A DNA stretch of 64,000 nucleotides from Flavobacteriales bacterium. Its GTDB lineage: Bacteria; Bacteroidota; Bacteroidia; UBA10329. Positions within the stretch are counted from its first letter, which is position 1. Each line of letters starts with the position of its first letter. The DNA is taken from NCBI GenBank assembly GCA_021741155.1, contig JAIOYP010000006.1, positions 62,001 through 126,000 on the forward strand, given 5' to 3'. Shown here in pieces: positions 1-8,735 of the stretch. Made by a program: the position numbers and the translations under genes. The notes beneath the pieces were generated by a model. It was not told the DNA's origin and did no database searches. It saw only the letters and a list, made by a program, of their open reading frames with translations.

Positions 1-1640
1 GGATAATTCATGTTGTTGATGTTTCGATACAGATCACACTGCCCACTAATAGACAAATGCCAGCCAGTGCCTGGTTCAATTACCATGTTCAGGTCTATGC
101 GAGATTCTCCAAACGGAACGAGCATTGTTCTGTAATTAATCAATGCTCCCACACTGTTGTAAAGCTCAACGGTTCTAATTCCAGCACTTCCAGCATACAC
201 TTTTACCGAGCGGAGGTTCATTTGTTCGTGCACATCGAATAACAGACCTTGCCCACCTGCATGGTATTCACCTGATCCCGTATTGTTTGCGCGACCGCCA
301 AATGATATTGTTCCCGTATGCACATTCTCATCAGACACAAAAAACGATGTGCTAGAAAACAATGGAGGTGTGTTAAAAGCATTGCCAGTGGCCAGTATTT
401 CTCCCTGTGCATCATACCAAACGAGGTCTTGCCCGCTAGCTGATAAGGCTGCCTGTTCTCCTTGGCAGATACTATCTCCCATGGCTGACGGGGCGTTGGG
501 TTGCGCAAGTTCTGTAACCACAAACGGAGTGGAGGTGGCGATGCCGCAATAGGTGGTCACAGCAACGGTATAGCTTCCTGCTTTGGCCCAAATGGCATTT
601 GAAATCTTTCCGTTTGACCAAGAGTAACTAATGCCAGCGTTTGCACGCAGAAGAACTGAATCTCCTTCACAAATAAAGGATGATCCATCTGCCAAAATTC
701 GTGCTGTTGCAGAGCCAGAGGTCTGTTGCGTAAGCGTTATAGGAACAGCAGTATAGTTGTTGTCTTCATTTTCTTCTAAAACTATATCGAAGGGATCCAC
801 TTCATAAACAATCCAATAATCTCCATTGCACACCTCCTGCGGAACATCAATCCACATTCCGTCTAGGTATTCACTATAAATATCAGTGTAGCCAGAAGAG
901 ATTCCTTGTTCAACCATACTGCAACCGTAATTTCCGCCACCTAGCCCGTAGTTAGGGAAATTTGCAGCTGTAAGCGTGGTACCTTGTCCATAAACGGTAT
1001 TGTCGTCTTTACAATGATGCAAGACGGCAGCATCGGAGCAACTGTTGTAATCCATCAGGCAGAATCCGAGTTTGAATCCTGAATTGATGATGGGCCATTG
1101 CCGTGGGTCGCTAACTCCTACTTCTGGCAACCGTAAGCTATAAAGCCCCCACTGGTCGTAGTGCGTATGGCCATGATTAGGGTGATAAGTCATTCCCTGC
1201 GGCATTAACCGAGTATAAGAGGTCATTTGGCTGCCATTCTTGTGGTATATGCGCTGGAAAGTGAGTTGCTTGGCAGTGCCTCCGTTGGGACAAGAGAATG
1301 TTTGGCTACCAGATGGGTCGTTTACCGAGAAGGTATCGGTGCCACACACAAACCAACGATAACCGTCCATATCAACACCTCTAACGGTAAATGCACCATG
1401 CCCAATATTAGGGGTGGATCCGGTTACGTAAACACGATTGTTTTGCTGATTGGGGCCACTCAGGTAGTTTTCTATTCCATACCACGAAATGGTCATATCG
1501 GGAAGCAAATCGCAATCGTTCGAGCCATCTTCACAAAGACAACCCGTAGCGTTAGATGTGCTGCATTGCCCGAATAAATTAGCGGGAGCCACAATGAATA
1601 AGAAGGCAATGAAAAGTAGAGAAGTGGAAAATCGGTTCAT
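1..1640 (-). CDS. secreted lysyl-oxidase-like protein with Ig-like domain (C-terminus outside window)
   Basis: The minus frame is open from an ATG at 1640 to the window edge (546 codons, no stop), so the C-terminus is missing. Residues 1-25 form a signal peptide ending near LFGQ. Residues 153-160 carry an H-x2-H-x-H-x-H cluster followed by YDQWGLYSL, matching the copper-binding segment of lysyl oxidases. GFKLGFCLMD (Lys190) matches the segment holding the quinone-forming Lys, and GISSGYTDIY (Tyr251, Tyr255), WIDVP and the EENEDNNY segment match the rest of the catalytic domain. From about residue 320 there is a bacteroidete Ig-like module (ICEGDSVLL, YSWSNG), then a probable beta-sandwich. 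Family members oxidise peptidyl lysine or amines with Cu and a lysine tyrosylquinone cofactor. Export through T9SS is likely but its sorting domain would lie outside the window. Which Tyr forms the cofactor is inferred. Confidence 0.8.
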   Translation of the reverse strand, partial: MNRFSTSLLFIAFLFIVAPANLFGQCSTSNATGCLCEDGSNDCDLLPDMTISWYGIENYLSGPNQQNNRVYVTGSTPNIGHGAFTVRGVDMDGYRWFVCGTDTFSVNDPSGSQTFSCPNGGTAKQLTFQRIYHKNGSQMTSYTRLMPQGMTYHPNHGHTHYDQWGLYSLRLPEVGVSDPRQWPIINSGFKLGFCLMDYNSCSDAAVLHHCKDDNTVYGQGTTLTAANFPNYGLGGGNYGCSMVEQGISSGYTDIYSEYLDGMWIDVPQEVCNGDYWIVYEVDPFDIVLEENEDNNYTAVPITLTQQTSGSATARILADGSSFICEGDSVLLRANAGISYSWSNGKISNAIWAKAGSYTVAVTTYCGIATSTPFVVTELAQPNAPSAMGDSICQGEQAALSASGQDLVWYDAQGEILATGNAFNTPPLFSSTSFFVSDENVHTGTISFGGRANNTGSGEYHAGGQGLLFDVHEQMNLRSVKVYAGSAGIRTVELYNSVGALINYRTMLVPFGESRIDLNMVIEPGTGWHLSISGQCDLYRNINNMNY

Positions 1641-1808
1641 GAGTATCGTTTTAGATGCCCTCAAAGTAGATTGCTCTCAAGCTTAAAAAAATGATACAAA
1701 TCATAAAATGAATAAACAGATAGAAATAAATCCTGATGCTTTCCTTAAGATTAAGCACAGAAACTCAGTGTGAGAAGTACTAGCTACCTCAGTAAAATAC
1801 TGAAAGGT

Positions 1809-2252
1809 CTAGTTGTCTTCAGCAAACCATTCAGCATAGCTCGAAGGTGTTTCAACCAATTTTAACGAGTACAATTTTACCTCTTGTGGGAGCCCACTGC
1901 GGATTTTCTCCGCCATGTCTATCAACAGATTTTCGCACGTTGGTTGGTAGGGAACGTACTCCACCCGTTCAAACAAACTACTTGTTTCTGGGTCGAGTTT
2001 AGTTGACTGTTCAGATAGTAGCAAGGCATGATCCAATGTGGAGACAATTGCTTCATTCACCAACTTCTTCAGCACGCCAAAGTCCATCACCATTCCCAGT
2101 TTTGGACTGGATGTATCTGTAATCGGTTTGCCAATGGCTGTAACCGAAAGCTCGTAAGAATGGCCGTGAATTTGAGCGCATTTGCCATCATAGCCATGCA
2201 AGGCATGCGCCATTTCAAAATTGAAAATCTTGGTAATTCTGATGTTCGACAT
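1809..2252 (-). CDS. queD: 6-pyruvoyl-tetrahydropterin synthase / QueD family protein
   Basis: A 147-residue protein of normal length for the PTPS/QueD fold. FNFEMAHALHGYDGKCAQIHGHSYEL supplies the zinc-binding His of the AHAL segment, the catalytic-type Cys and the HGH pair; LDHALLL and PTCENLLID are the other conserved segments, the latter with the substrate-anchoring Glu. In bacteria this family usually makes 6-carboxytetrahydropterin from dihydroneopterin triphosphate for queuosine synthesis, in the cytoplasm. It starts 5 nt after the tryptophanase stop on the same strand, so the two are probably cotranscribed. No queC, queE or folE lies nearby, so QueD rather than another pterin role is inferred from family prevalence. 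Confidence 0.88.
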   Translation of the reverse strand: MSNIRITKIFNFEMAHALHGYDGKCAQIHGHSYELSVTAIGKPITDTSSPKLGMVMDFGVLKKLVNEAIVSTLDHALLLSEQSTKLDPETSSLFERVEYVPYQPTCENLLIDMAEKIRSGLPQEVKLYSLKLVETPSSYAEWFAEDN

Positions 2253-2257
2253 ACTAT

Positions 2258-3634
2258 TTATATCATTTCGAAATGAGCCGTAAAATGGCGTAAAAACTTC
2301 GGCTCCTTTACAATGCGATAGCCTTTTACATTCGGTCGTTCCTTCATGATTTCCGCGAAGGTTTCTATCACATATTCGATGTGGCTTTGTGTGTAAACCC
2401 TTCTTGGGATTGCCAATCGAACCAACTCCATAGGAGCGGGAATGAGTTTGCCAGCATCATCATATTTTCCAAACATAACTGAACCAATTTCTACCGAACG
2501 AATGCCGCCCAAACGGTACAATTCGCACACCAATGCTTGCCCCGGATATTCGTTTGATGGAATGTGGGAATAGAGTGCCTTGGCATCAATATAAACCGCG
2601 TGGCCTCCTGTTGGCCAAATAAGCGGAACGCCCATATCGCGCAGTTTCGAGCCTAAATACTCTGTGCTCTTGATGCGATACTGCAAATAATGCGGGTCGA
2701 AAACTTCTTCCAACCCAATGGCAATGGCTTCCATATCTCGGCCAGATAATCCTCCATAGGTGGTAAATCCTTCGGTAATGATAAGAAGGCTTTTACATGC
2801 ATCCGCCAGTACTTCATCCTTCAATACAAGAAAGCCGCCCATGTTTACCAGCGCATCCTTTTTGGCACTCATCACCGCGCCATCTGCCAAGGCAAACATC
2901 TGCTGCGCAATTTGCTTATAGGTACGGTTTTCAAACCCAGCTTCGCGATGCTTGATGAAGTAGCTGTTTTCGGCAATCCGACAGCAATCCAATATAAATA
3001 GCACACCATTTTTCTTGCAAATAGCAGCCGCTTGTTCGGCATTTTCCATACTTACGGGTTGTCCACCGCTGCTGTTGTTAGTAACGGTAAGAATAACTGC
3101 ACCAATGTTAGCAGCACCTTTCTCGGCAATAAGCGCCTCCAATTTGGCCACATTCATGTTTCCTTTAAAGGGATGAAAATCGGCCATGTCGTGTGCCGCA
3201 TCAATCGGAATATCGATGGCTTCGGCTCCCGAAAACTCAATATTGGCTCTGGTTGTATCGAAGTGGGTATTGCTGATAAAGGTTTTATCTGCACCGCCCA
3301 AATGTCCATAAATGATACGCTCCGCAGCACGACCTTGGTGTGTGGGCAGAATGAACTCAAAACCAGTGAGGTCCTTAATGACGCGCTCCATTTTTAACCA
3401 CGAATGCGAACCAGCGTATGCTTCGTCTCCTTCCAATATGCCAGCCCACTGAGCCGAACTCATGGCCGATGTTCCGCTGTCGGTAAGCAGGTCAATAATC
3501 ACTTGGTCTGATAGTAACAGAAACGGATTGTAATGCGCCTTTTTCAGGTTTGCAATCCGTTGTGTTTCGGTTGATAGTTGAATGGGTTCCACACTCTTGA
3601 TGCGAAACGGTTCGATGATGGTTTTGTGTTGCAT
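2258..3634 (-). CDS. tnaA: tryptophanase (beta-eliminating lyase)
   Basis: 458 residues, PLP-dependent fold type I, similar throughout to tryptophanase and tyrosine phenol-lyase: EPFRIK at the N-terminus, IDLLTDSGT, GDEAYAGS, THQGR, and MSAKKDALV with the PLP-binding Lys. Two positions separate the enzymes. The HFDTT segment has Asp where tyrosine phenol-lyases have Thr, and the C-terminus reads LRHFTA with His where phenol-lyases have Phe. Both favour tryptophanase, which cleaves tryptophan to indole, pyruvate and ammonia. No TnaC-like leader peptide or tryptophan permease gene is visible next to it. A CACCTTTG box lies upstream (3653-3660 region, minus strand) as a possible weak promoter. 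It is followed directly by the queD-like gene. Confidence 0.9.
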   Translation of the reverse strand: MQHKTIIEPFRIKSVEPIQLSTETQRIANLKKAHYNPFLLLSDQVIIDLLTDSGTSAMSSAQWAGILEGDEAYAGSHSWLKMERVIKDLTGFEFILPTHQGRAAERIIYGHLGGADKTFISNTHFDTTRANIEFSGAEAIDIPIDAAHDMADFHPFKGNMNVAKLEALIAEKGAANIGAVILTVTNNSSGGQPVSMENAEQAAAICKKNGVLFILDCCRIAENSYFIKHREAGFENRTYKQIAQQMFALADGAVMSAKKDALVNMGGFLVLKDEVLADACKSLLIITEGFTTYGGLSGRDMEAIAIGLEEVFDPHYLQYRIKSTEYLGSKLRDMGVPLIWPTGGHAVYIDAKALYSHIPSNEYPGQALVCELYRLGGIRSVEIGSVMFGKYDDAGKLIPAPMELVRLAIPRRVYTQSHIEYVIETFAEIMKERPNVKGYRIVKEPKFLRHFTAHFEMI

Positions 3635-4088
3635 TTAGTTTTTTATGAAAGCCCAAAGGTGTGGTTCTTCAATCCTTAAAAAAAGGACTTTGATCAGTGT
3701 TGCAATGATTAGGTGACTGCTGTAAGAATAGTCGAAAGAGAATTTGCAGAGGCGCCTGAGTTTAAATAAGCCGGAGGCAACTCATTTGTCACGCATACTA
3801 AAGAAACGTCTCATACAAAATCCGTGCTTCAAAGATTGAGACAAAGACCCATTCCTTCGGTAAAAACTTATGGTAAATTTTACTTCACTAATGAATGATT
3901 TCTCATGTGTTCTTTGGTAATCCATAATGACGTGTCTAACGAACTTCAAAGCCCCATTTGGACGATTCTTGGTTTTAATTGAAAGTGGTAAACACCCGAG
4001 AATCAGACTTAGATGGAAGAAATAGTAAGTTTAACGAAGGACTTTTAAGAAAAGGGCGTCAAAGTCTCAAATGATTATGTTTTAGAAA
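3635..4088. other. 454-bp intergenic region between divergent genes
   Basis: It separates the minus-strand tryptophanase from the plus-strand DUF1566 gene and must hold both promoters. No open reading frame, RNA gene, strong hairpin or repeat was recognised apart from the CACCTTTG box near the tryptophanase start. Confidence 0.5.
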
Positions 4089-5549
4089 ATGAAAAGTAAA
4101 AAAATCACTCTTTTGGTTAGTTGCCTGGTTTTATATTCAGTCGCAAAAGCACAAGTAACGTATCCAATTGTGGATACAGATGTATCTGATTTTTATAACA
4201 ACTCCTCAATTATTGCTTCCCCTAATGCGGGAAGTCCGTTTCATGGTCAAGATGCAACATATTCAGGCAATCAACCATCTTATACAGATAATGGGGATGG
4301 AACCGTCACAGACAGTGTCACTGGGCTAGTGTGGCAAAAAAATATGGGAAGCAAAATTTCATATACCGATGCTGTTACCAAAGCTGATACAATGACGCTT
4401 GGCGGGAACAATGATTGGAGAATTCCTAAGATAAAAGAGCTGTATTCATTAGCATTATTTACAGGTCGTTGTTTTGGAGATCAAGCGGTCAACATGTTTA
4501 TTGATACAACTTATTTTGACCAGCCTATCGGAAATGTTTCCCTTGGCGAAAGAGAGATTGATGCCCAAGTTTGGTCACAAACAAATTATGTTGATTTGAT
4601 AATGACGGGAGATGAGGCAATCTTTGGTTACAACTTTGTTGATGGACGATTAAAAGGTTATCCGAAGTATTCTCCAATGAATGGGACTCCAAACAAGTTT
4701 TATTTCAGAATGGTACGAGGAAATACCTCCTATGGAATCAACAATTTTTTCGATAATGGAGATGAAACAATAACCGATAGCGCAACAGGCTTGATGTGGC
4801 AACAGTCTGACAATGGAAATACCTACGACTGGGAAAACGGGCTGTCTTTTGCTGAAAACCTCTCGTTAGCTGGTTATACCGATTGGCGCATGCCCAATGC
4901 AAAAGAGCTGCAAAGTATTGTCGACTATACAAGAAGTCCTAACACCACTTCGTCTCCAGCTATTGATCCCATGTTCTCTTGTACACCAATAACAGACCCT
5001 AATGGAATTGGGGGCCAATATGGTTACTACTGGAGTAGTTCGCCACTTCAAGATGGCCCACAACCATATTCTGATGCGGTATATCTTAGTTTTGGAAAAG
5101 CACAAGGGCGAATGGAATCGCCACCAAATTCAGGTACTTTCCAACTATTGGATGTACATGGGGCAGGCGCGCAACGTAACGATCCTAAAACTGGAAACCC
5201 ATCTGACTTTCCAAGTTATTTTGGTCCGCAAGGCGATGTTCGCTATGGTTTCAATTTCGTTAGATGTGTAAGGAATGTTGATTCAATAACTTCTATCAAT
5301 GAATCTAATTTGGAAAATGAGATAAGAATATATCCTAATCCTTCCTCATCAATCATTATTGTGGAACATAGCTCACATATTAACATCTCAAAAATTGAGG
5401 TTAATAGTATTAGTGGTCAACGAATTAAGGAAATTGTTGATGTGGCAAATTCAATAACCATTGATATTTCTACACTGAATGCTGGCATCTACTTTTTAAG
5501 TGTTTACACAGAACTTGGACATATTTCAAAGAAAATCATCGTTGAATAA
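4089..5549 (+). CDS. secreted DUF1566 (Lcl C-terminal-like) protein with T9SS type A sorting domain
   Basis: 486 residues. Signal peptide MKSKKITLLVSCLVLYSVAKAQ. Two tandem DUF1566-type modules follow: NGDGTVTDSVTGLVWQKN with WRIPKIKEL in the first half, and NGDETITDSATGLMWQQ with WRMPNAKELQSIVDY and YWSSSP in the second. The last ~75 residues (IYPNPSSS, VNSISGQRI, LNAGIYFLSV, KKIIVE) form a T9SS type A C-terminal domain, so the protein should cross the outer membrane and be attached or released there. DUF1566 modules occur in surface and lectin-like or FGE-related proteins; the specific function is unknown. It is monocistronic or cotranscribed with the small gene 24 nt downstream. Confidence 0.85.
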   Translation: MKSKKITLLVSCLVLYSVAKAQVTYPIVDTDVSDFYNNSSIIASPNAGSPFHGQDATYSGNQPSYTDNGDGTVTDSVTGLVWQKNMGSKISYTDAVTKADTMTLGGNNDWRIPKIKELYSLALFTGRCFGDQAVNMFIDTTYFDQPIGNVSLGEREIDAQVWSQTNYVDLIMTGDEAIFGYNFVDGRLKGYPKYSPMNGTPNKFYFRMVRGNTSYGINNFFDNGDETITDSATGLMWQQSDNGNTYDWENGLSFAENLSLAGYTDWRMPNAKELQSIVDYTRSPNTTSSPAIDPMFSCTPITDPNGIGGQYGYYWSSSPLQDGPQPYSDAVYLSFGKAQGRMESPPNSGTFQLLDVHGAGAQRNDPKTGNPSDFPSYFGPQGDVRYGFNFVRCVRNVDSITSINESNLENEIRIYPNPSSSIIIVEHSSHINISKIEVNSISGQRIKEIVDVANSITIDISTLNAGIYFLSVYTELGHISKKIIVE

Positions 5550-5573
5550 GAACTACAGCCAGAGTCAGTCAAT

Positions 5574-5861
5574 ATGAAGTTGTCTAGTCCCGAAAAACAG
5601 CAAGAAGCCGAAAACGAACTACAACAAAAGAAGGAGCACATAGAACAGAAAGCGAATGTTCCGCTTGATACACATTGGAAGATTCTGTGCCTACTATTTC
5701 CTGGGCCTATGAACTTTTTCTTGGCGTTTATTTTCAAAAACCAAGGATACGAACGCAAATTCAAAGAAGCTTTTCGGTGGACGTTATATGGGTTTGGTTT
5801 CTACCTCATTCCGCTAGTTCTAATGATTGTTCTATACGCGGTGCTCCACGGACAACGATGA
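5574..5861 (+). CDS. small membrane protein of unknown function
   Basis: 95 residues. The first ~30 residues are strongly charged and Gln/Glu/Lys-rich (EKQQEAENELQQKKEHIEQK), likely helical, followed by two hydrophobic stretches (ILCLLFPGPMNFFLAFIF and LYGFGFYLIPLVLMIVLYAVL) separated by a basic loop. It therefore looks like a two-pass inner-membrane protein with a cytoplasmic N-terminal helix. The ATG at 5574 is the first in frame. The reading frame is longer and better structured than the competing frames at this site. I do not recognise the family. Confidence 0.65.
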   Translation: MKLSSPEKQQEAENELQQKKEHIEQKANVPLDTHWKILCLLFPGPMNFFLAFIFKNQGYERKFKEAFRWTLYGFGFYLIPLVLMIVLYAVLHGQR

Positions 5862-5913
5862 AAAGTAGTGGCTAACTAAACTCCCACTAACCATTAACCA
5901 CTACTTTTATTCG

Positions 5914-7182
5914 ATGCCCCATCTCTCGCGAAAGGAGTTTTTAAAACGCACACTGCTGGCTTCGGTAGCCGTGCCGTTTGCGCCCTTGCTTACGCAGGCC
6001 GCCCCTTTGCACATTCCGCTAAACCACCGCCTCATGACCGATGAAGCCTTTTGGGCAGAAGTGCGCAAACAGTATCTGCTTGATGATTGCGTGGTGAATC
6101 TCAACAATGGAGCAGTGAGTCCGCAGCCCATTGCCGTGCAGCAATCGCACATAAGCATGTACGAGCAAAGCAATAAAGCCCCATCCTATTTTATGTGGGG
6201 CGAGGTAGACGGTAAGCGCGAGCAATTGCGCACTGCGTTGGCAACGTTGATGAGCTGCAATGCCGAGGAAGTTGCCATCAATAGAAATACCACCGAAGGG
6301 CTGAATACAGTCATCTTAGGTCTCAACCTGAAAGCAGGAGATGAAGTGGTTGTGTCTGATTTCGATTATCCGTTCATGCTCAACGCATGGAAACAGCGCG
6401 CACAGCGCGATGGAATCGTGCTAAAAACAGTGAAACTTCCGCTTCCGTTAGAGGATGATGAGAAGGCGGTGGACGTGTACCGTCTGGCTATCACTTCTAA
6501 AACTAAAGTGGTGCATCTCACACATGTCCTTAATTGGACGGGGCAAATTATGCCCGTAAAAAAGGTAACGCAGATGGCGCAACAACTGGGCTGCGAGGTA
6601 ATGGTAGATGCCGCGCATGCGTTAGCGCATGTTCCGCTTTCATTCCAAGATATTGGCTGTGATTATATGGCCACATCGCTGCACAAATGGCTAGGTGCTC
6701 CTTTCGGAACGGGAGCGTTAATCATCAAAAAGGAGAAGATTGCCAGCGTTTGGCCGTTGCTATCCGCGCGGGAACCCAAAAGTGCCGACATCCGCAAGTT
6801 TGAGCTGCTCGGCACGCGTTCGTTCCCAGCCGAAATGGCCGTGCTAGATGCCATTGTCTTTCATCAGAAAATTGGTTTGGAGAAGGTGAATCAACGGCTG
6901 CATTACCTCAAAGCATACTGGTCAGAACGGGTATCACAACTACAGCACGTTACGTTTCATACTTCACTCAAACCCGAATTTAGTGGTGCCATGGCCACCT
7001 TTTCTATCGCAGGAATGACTTCAACCCAAATTGCAGATACTCTCTTTGAAACTTACGGACTGCATGTGGGCATCATCCAGTGGAATAGATTGGATGCCGT
7101 GCGCGTCAGTCCGCACATCTATACAACTTTAGCCGAGCTCGACCGCTTGGTAAATGCCGTTGCTCAACTCACCAAACCATGA
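5914..7182 (+). CDS. aminotransferase class V family protein (isopenicillin-N-epimerase-like), exported
   Basis: 422 residues. The N-terminus SRKEFLKRTLLASVAVPFAPLLTQAA resembles a Tat signal with RK in place of the twin arginine. The body is fold type I PLP enzyme: NLNNGAVSPQP, NRNTTEGLN, DFDYPFMLNAWKQ, VDAAHALAHVPLS, and TSLHKWLGAPFGTG carrying the PLP Lys. This pattern is that of the CefD/epimerase-like branch of class V, often found as predicted exported enzymes in Bacteroidota; substrate unknown. Its stop overlaps the start of the next gene (ATGA at 7179-7182), so the two are translationally coupled. Confidence 0.82.
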   Translation: MPHLSRKEFLKRTLLASVAVPFAPLLTQAAPLHIPLNHRLMTDEAFWAEVRKQYLLDDCVVNLNNGAVSPQPIAVQQSHISMYEQSNKAPSYFMWGEVDGKREQLRTALATLMSCNAEEVAINRNTTEGLNTVILGLNLKAGDEVVVSDFDYPFMLNAWKQRAQRDGIVLKTVKLPLPLEDDEKAVDVYRLAITSKTKVVHLTHVLNWTGQIMPVKKVTQMAQQLGCEVMVDAAHALAHVPLSFQDIGCDYMATSLHKWLGAPFGTGALIIKKEKIASVWPLLSAREPKSADIRKFELLGTRSFPAEMAVLDAIVFHQKIGLEKVNQRLHYLKAYWSERVSQLQHVTFHTSLKPEFSGAMATFSIAGMTSTQIADTLFETYGLHVGIIQWNRLDAVRVSPHIYTTLAELDRLVNAVAQLTKP

Positions 7183-8018
7183 TTCAGCGCGCTTTTCATT
7201 GGCTTGAAAAGCACCGAACGGTGAATTTGGTGATGGTCGTTGCCTACGCAATCTTTCTGCTCTTTGCGCACGATATGTTCGTGAGTCTTTCGGTAGGCGT
7301 GATGAACAGCTTGTCGTTGCCCATATTTCAGAAAGTGGTCGCGGTAATTGTGGTGCTGTTCGCTTTGGCGATGGCAGTCACTAGTTGGTTCGTCCTGCGA
7401 AAAGGAAGTGCTGACAAGCGCACCGCTAGTTATTTTGCCGCCTCGTTGCTGTTGTTGGTGGTGCACTTCTTTGTCTTTACGGAGATGAATGTTGAGTTCA
7501 TTCACGCCTTAATGTACGGTGGCTTGGCCGTTCTGCTTTTCCCGTTGATTGGTCGGTTGGGAGGCGCCATTGTGCTTTGCCTGCCACTCATGCTGGTGGA
7601 TGAATGGTACCAGCACGTGATTCTCTTTCCGCACTACACGTATTTCTTCGAGTTCAACGACATCGTTTTAGACCTGCTCGGTGCTGGACTTTTCGTGTCA
7701 ATGCTACGGTTGTTAGGCATGGGCTCAGAGCGTGCTTTCGCTCCACCACGCATGCGAAGTGAGGTTTGGTTGCTATTTGCAGTGGCGGTTATTCTTATAG
7801 CAGTTATGGCGACTTGCATCATCGTTCCTTATTCGGAAGATGCCTGCTCTAATACCTGGTTTGTGCTGAATAAATTGCCCGAAATGAGCGAGTTCTGGTA
7901 CGTACATCCCGTTATTGGTTCCACGTTTCACATTCTCAAACCCATAGAGGGAATTGTGCTGATGTTCCTGTTGTGCGTTGCTTACGTGGGAATGGATTCC
8001 GTCAAATCAGCAAAGTAA
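7179..8018 (+). CDS. polytopic membrane protein with a VanZ-like motif
   Basis: 279 residues with about eight hydrophobic segments (for example VMVVAYAIFLLFA, VVAVIVVLFALAMAV, SLLLLVVHFFVF, EVWLLFAVAVILIAV, IEGIVLMFLLCVAYV). The segment VDEWYQH followed by FEFNDIVLDLLGAGL resembles the DE-x2-Q plus D-x2-x-N/D-x-GA core of VanZ-like proteins, but the resemblance is short and the assignment is tentative. Translational coupling with the exported class V aminotransferase upstream suggests they act in one process at the membrane, possibly with the substrate of that enzyme. Confidence 0.7.
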   Translation: MIQRAFHWLEKHRTVNLVMVVAYAIFLLFAHDMFVSLSVGVMNSLSLPIFQKVVAVIVVLFALAMAVTSWFVLRKGSADKRTASYFAASLLLLVVHFFVFTEMNVEFIHALMYGGLAVLLFPLIGRLGGAIVLCLPLMLVDEWYQHVILFPHYTYFFEFNDIVLDLLGAGLFVSMLRLLGMGSERAFAPPRMRSEVWLLFAVAVILIAVMATCIIVPYSEDACSNTWFVLNKLPEMSEFWYVHPVIGSTFHILKPIEGIVLMFLLCVAYVGMDSVKSAK

Positions 8019-8097
8019 GAGGAAGCCTGTTTTTATTTGTAGCAATGCCAAGCGTTCATCCACCTATTTGCTATCGGTAGACTCTAAATTTTTGCAC

Positions 8098-8127
8098 AAA
8101 AAAAAGAGGTTCCGTAAAGAAACCTCT
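8098..8127 (-). terminator. intrinsic terminator after the DUF1761 gene
   Basis: On the minus strand a 7-bp stem AGAGGTT/AACCTCT (8127-8121 with 8111-8105) with a 9-nt loop is followed directly by an uninterrupted T-run (8105-8098). It lies 24 bp past the DUF1761 stop and also faces the plus-strand gene ending at 8018. Confidence 0.8.
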
Positions 8128-8151
8128 CCTTTTGTTAGTGGATAAATGCAA

Positions 8152-8649
8152 CTATGCAAACTGGCAGATAACGCCACCCATTAAGGCAAGTGTAATGACC
8201 CAATAGCCAACGTTTACTGCGATGTATTTTAATCCTTTGCGCTCAAAAAGGGCGTTGGTTCCCAACACTGGTAGCACGAAAAAGACACCTGAAAGGACAC
8301 CGTGCAATGCGCCATGCTTAAACGTGCGGAACTCCTGTCCATATTTTGCCATGAAATCGGCAAGGTAAAGCATGACTTCCGAACCCTCTTCGCCAAATCC
8401 AGGTTGGTTCATCAAGGCTGATTGAATATGGGCCTGATGAATGACAATGAAGTTAACCTGAACAGCCAGAAGCACACTCAGCAACAACGACACGCCAAAA
8501 ATAATAGCCATGTTGCCCGTTTTGGCCATGTCTTCGGTAACGCCAGAAGCGCTCATCCACGCCTTTCCAAAGCCGAATTTCGGGTTGTAGTAAAGAAATC
8601 CAACAATGGTTGGGATAAGGGCAGCGCCCAATAATACAGGTAAGTTCAT
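8152..8649 (-). CDS. DUF1761 family membrane protein
   Basis: 165 residues. It begins with the family's signature PTIVGFLYYNPKFGFGKAWMSASGV, then has hydrophobic segments at about 45-68 (MAIIFGVSLLLSVLLAVQV), 112-130 (ALHGVLSGVFFVLPVLGTNALF) and 140-162 (YIAVNVGYWVITLALMGGVI). These fit a four-helix membrane protein with the conserved G-x-YY-x-P and FGKAW elements of DUF1761. The biochemical role of the family is not known to me. The gene stands alone with its own terminator. Confidence 0.82.
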   Translation of the reverse strand: MNLPVLLGAALIPTIVGFLYYNPKFGFGKAWMSASGVTEDMAKTGNMAIIFGVSLLLSVLLAVQVNFIVIHQAHIQSALMNQPGFGEEGSEVMLYLADFMAKYGQEFRTFKHGALHGVLSGVFFVLPVLGTNALFERKGLKYIAVNVGYWVITLALMGGVICQFA

Positions 8650-8735
8650 GATGGTTTTTGTTTAGATGGTTTACAGAGGCAAGGTAGAACTTTCTATTCA
8701 TAACCAACACGGGGCAATAGTGCCAATTGCAGGGG

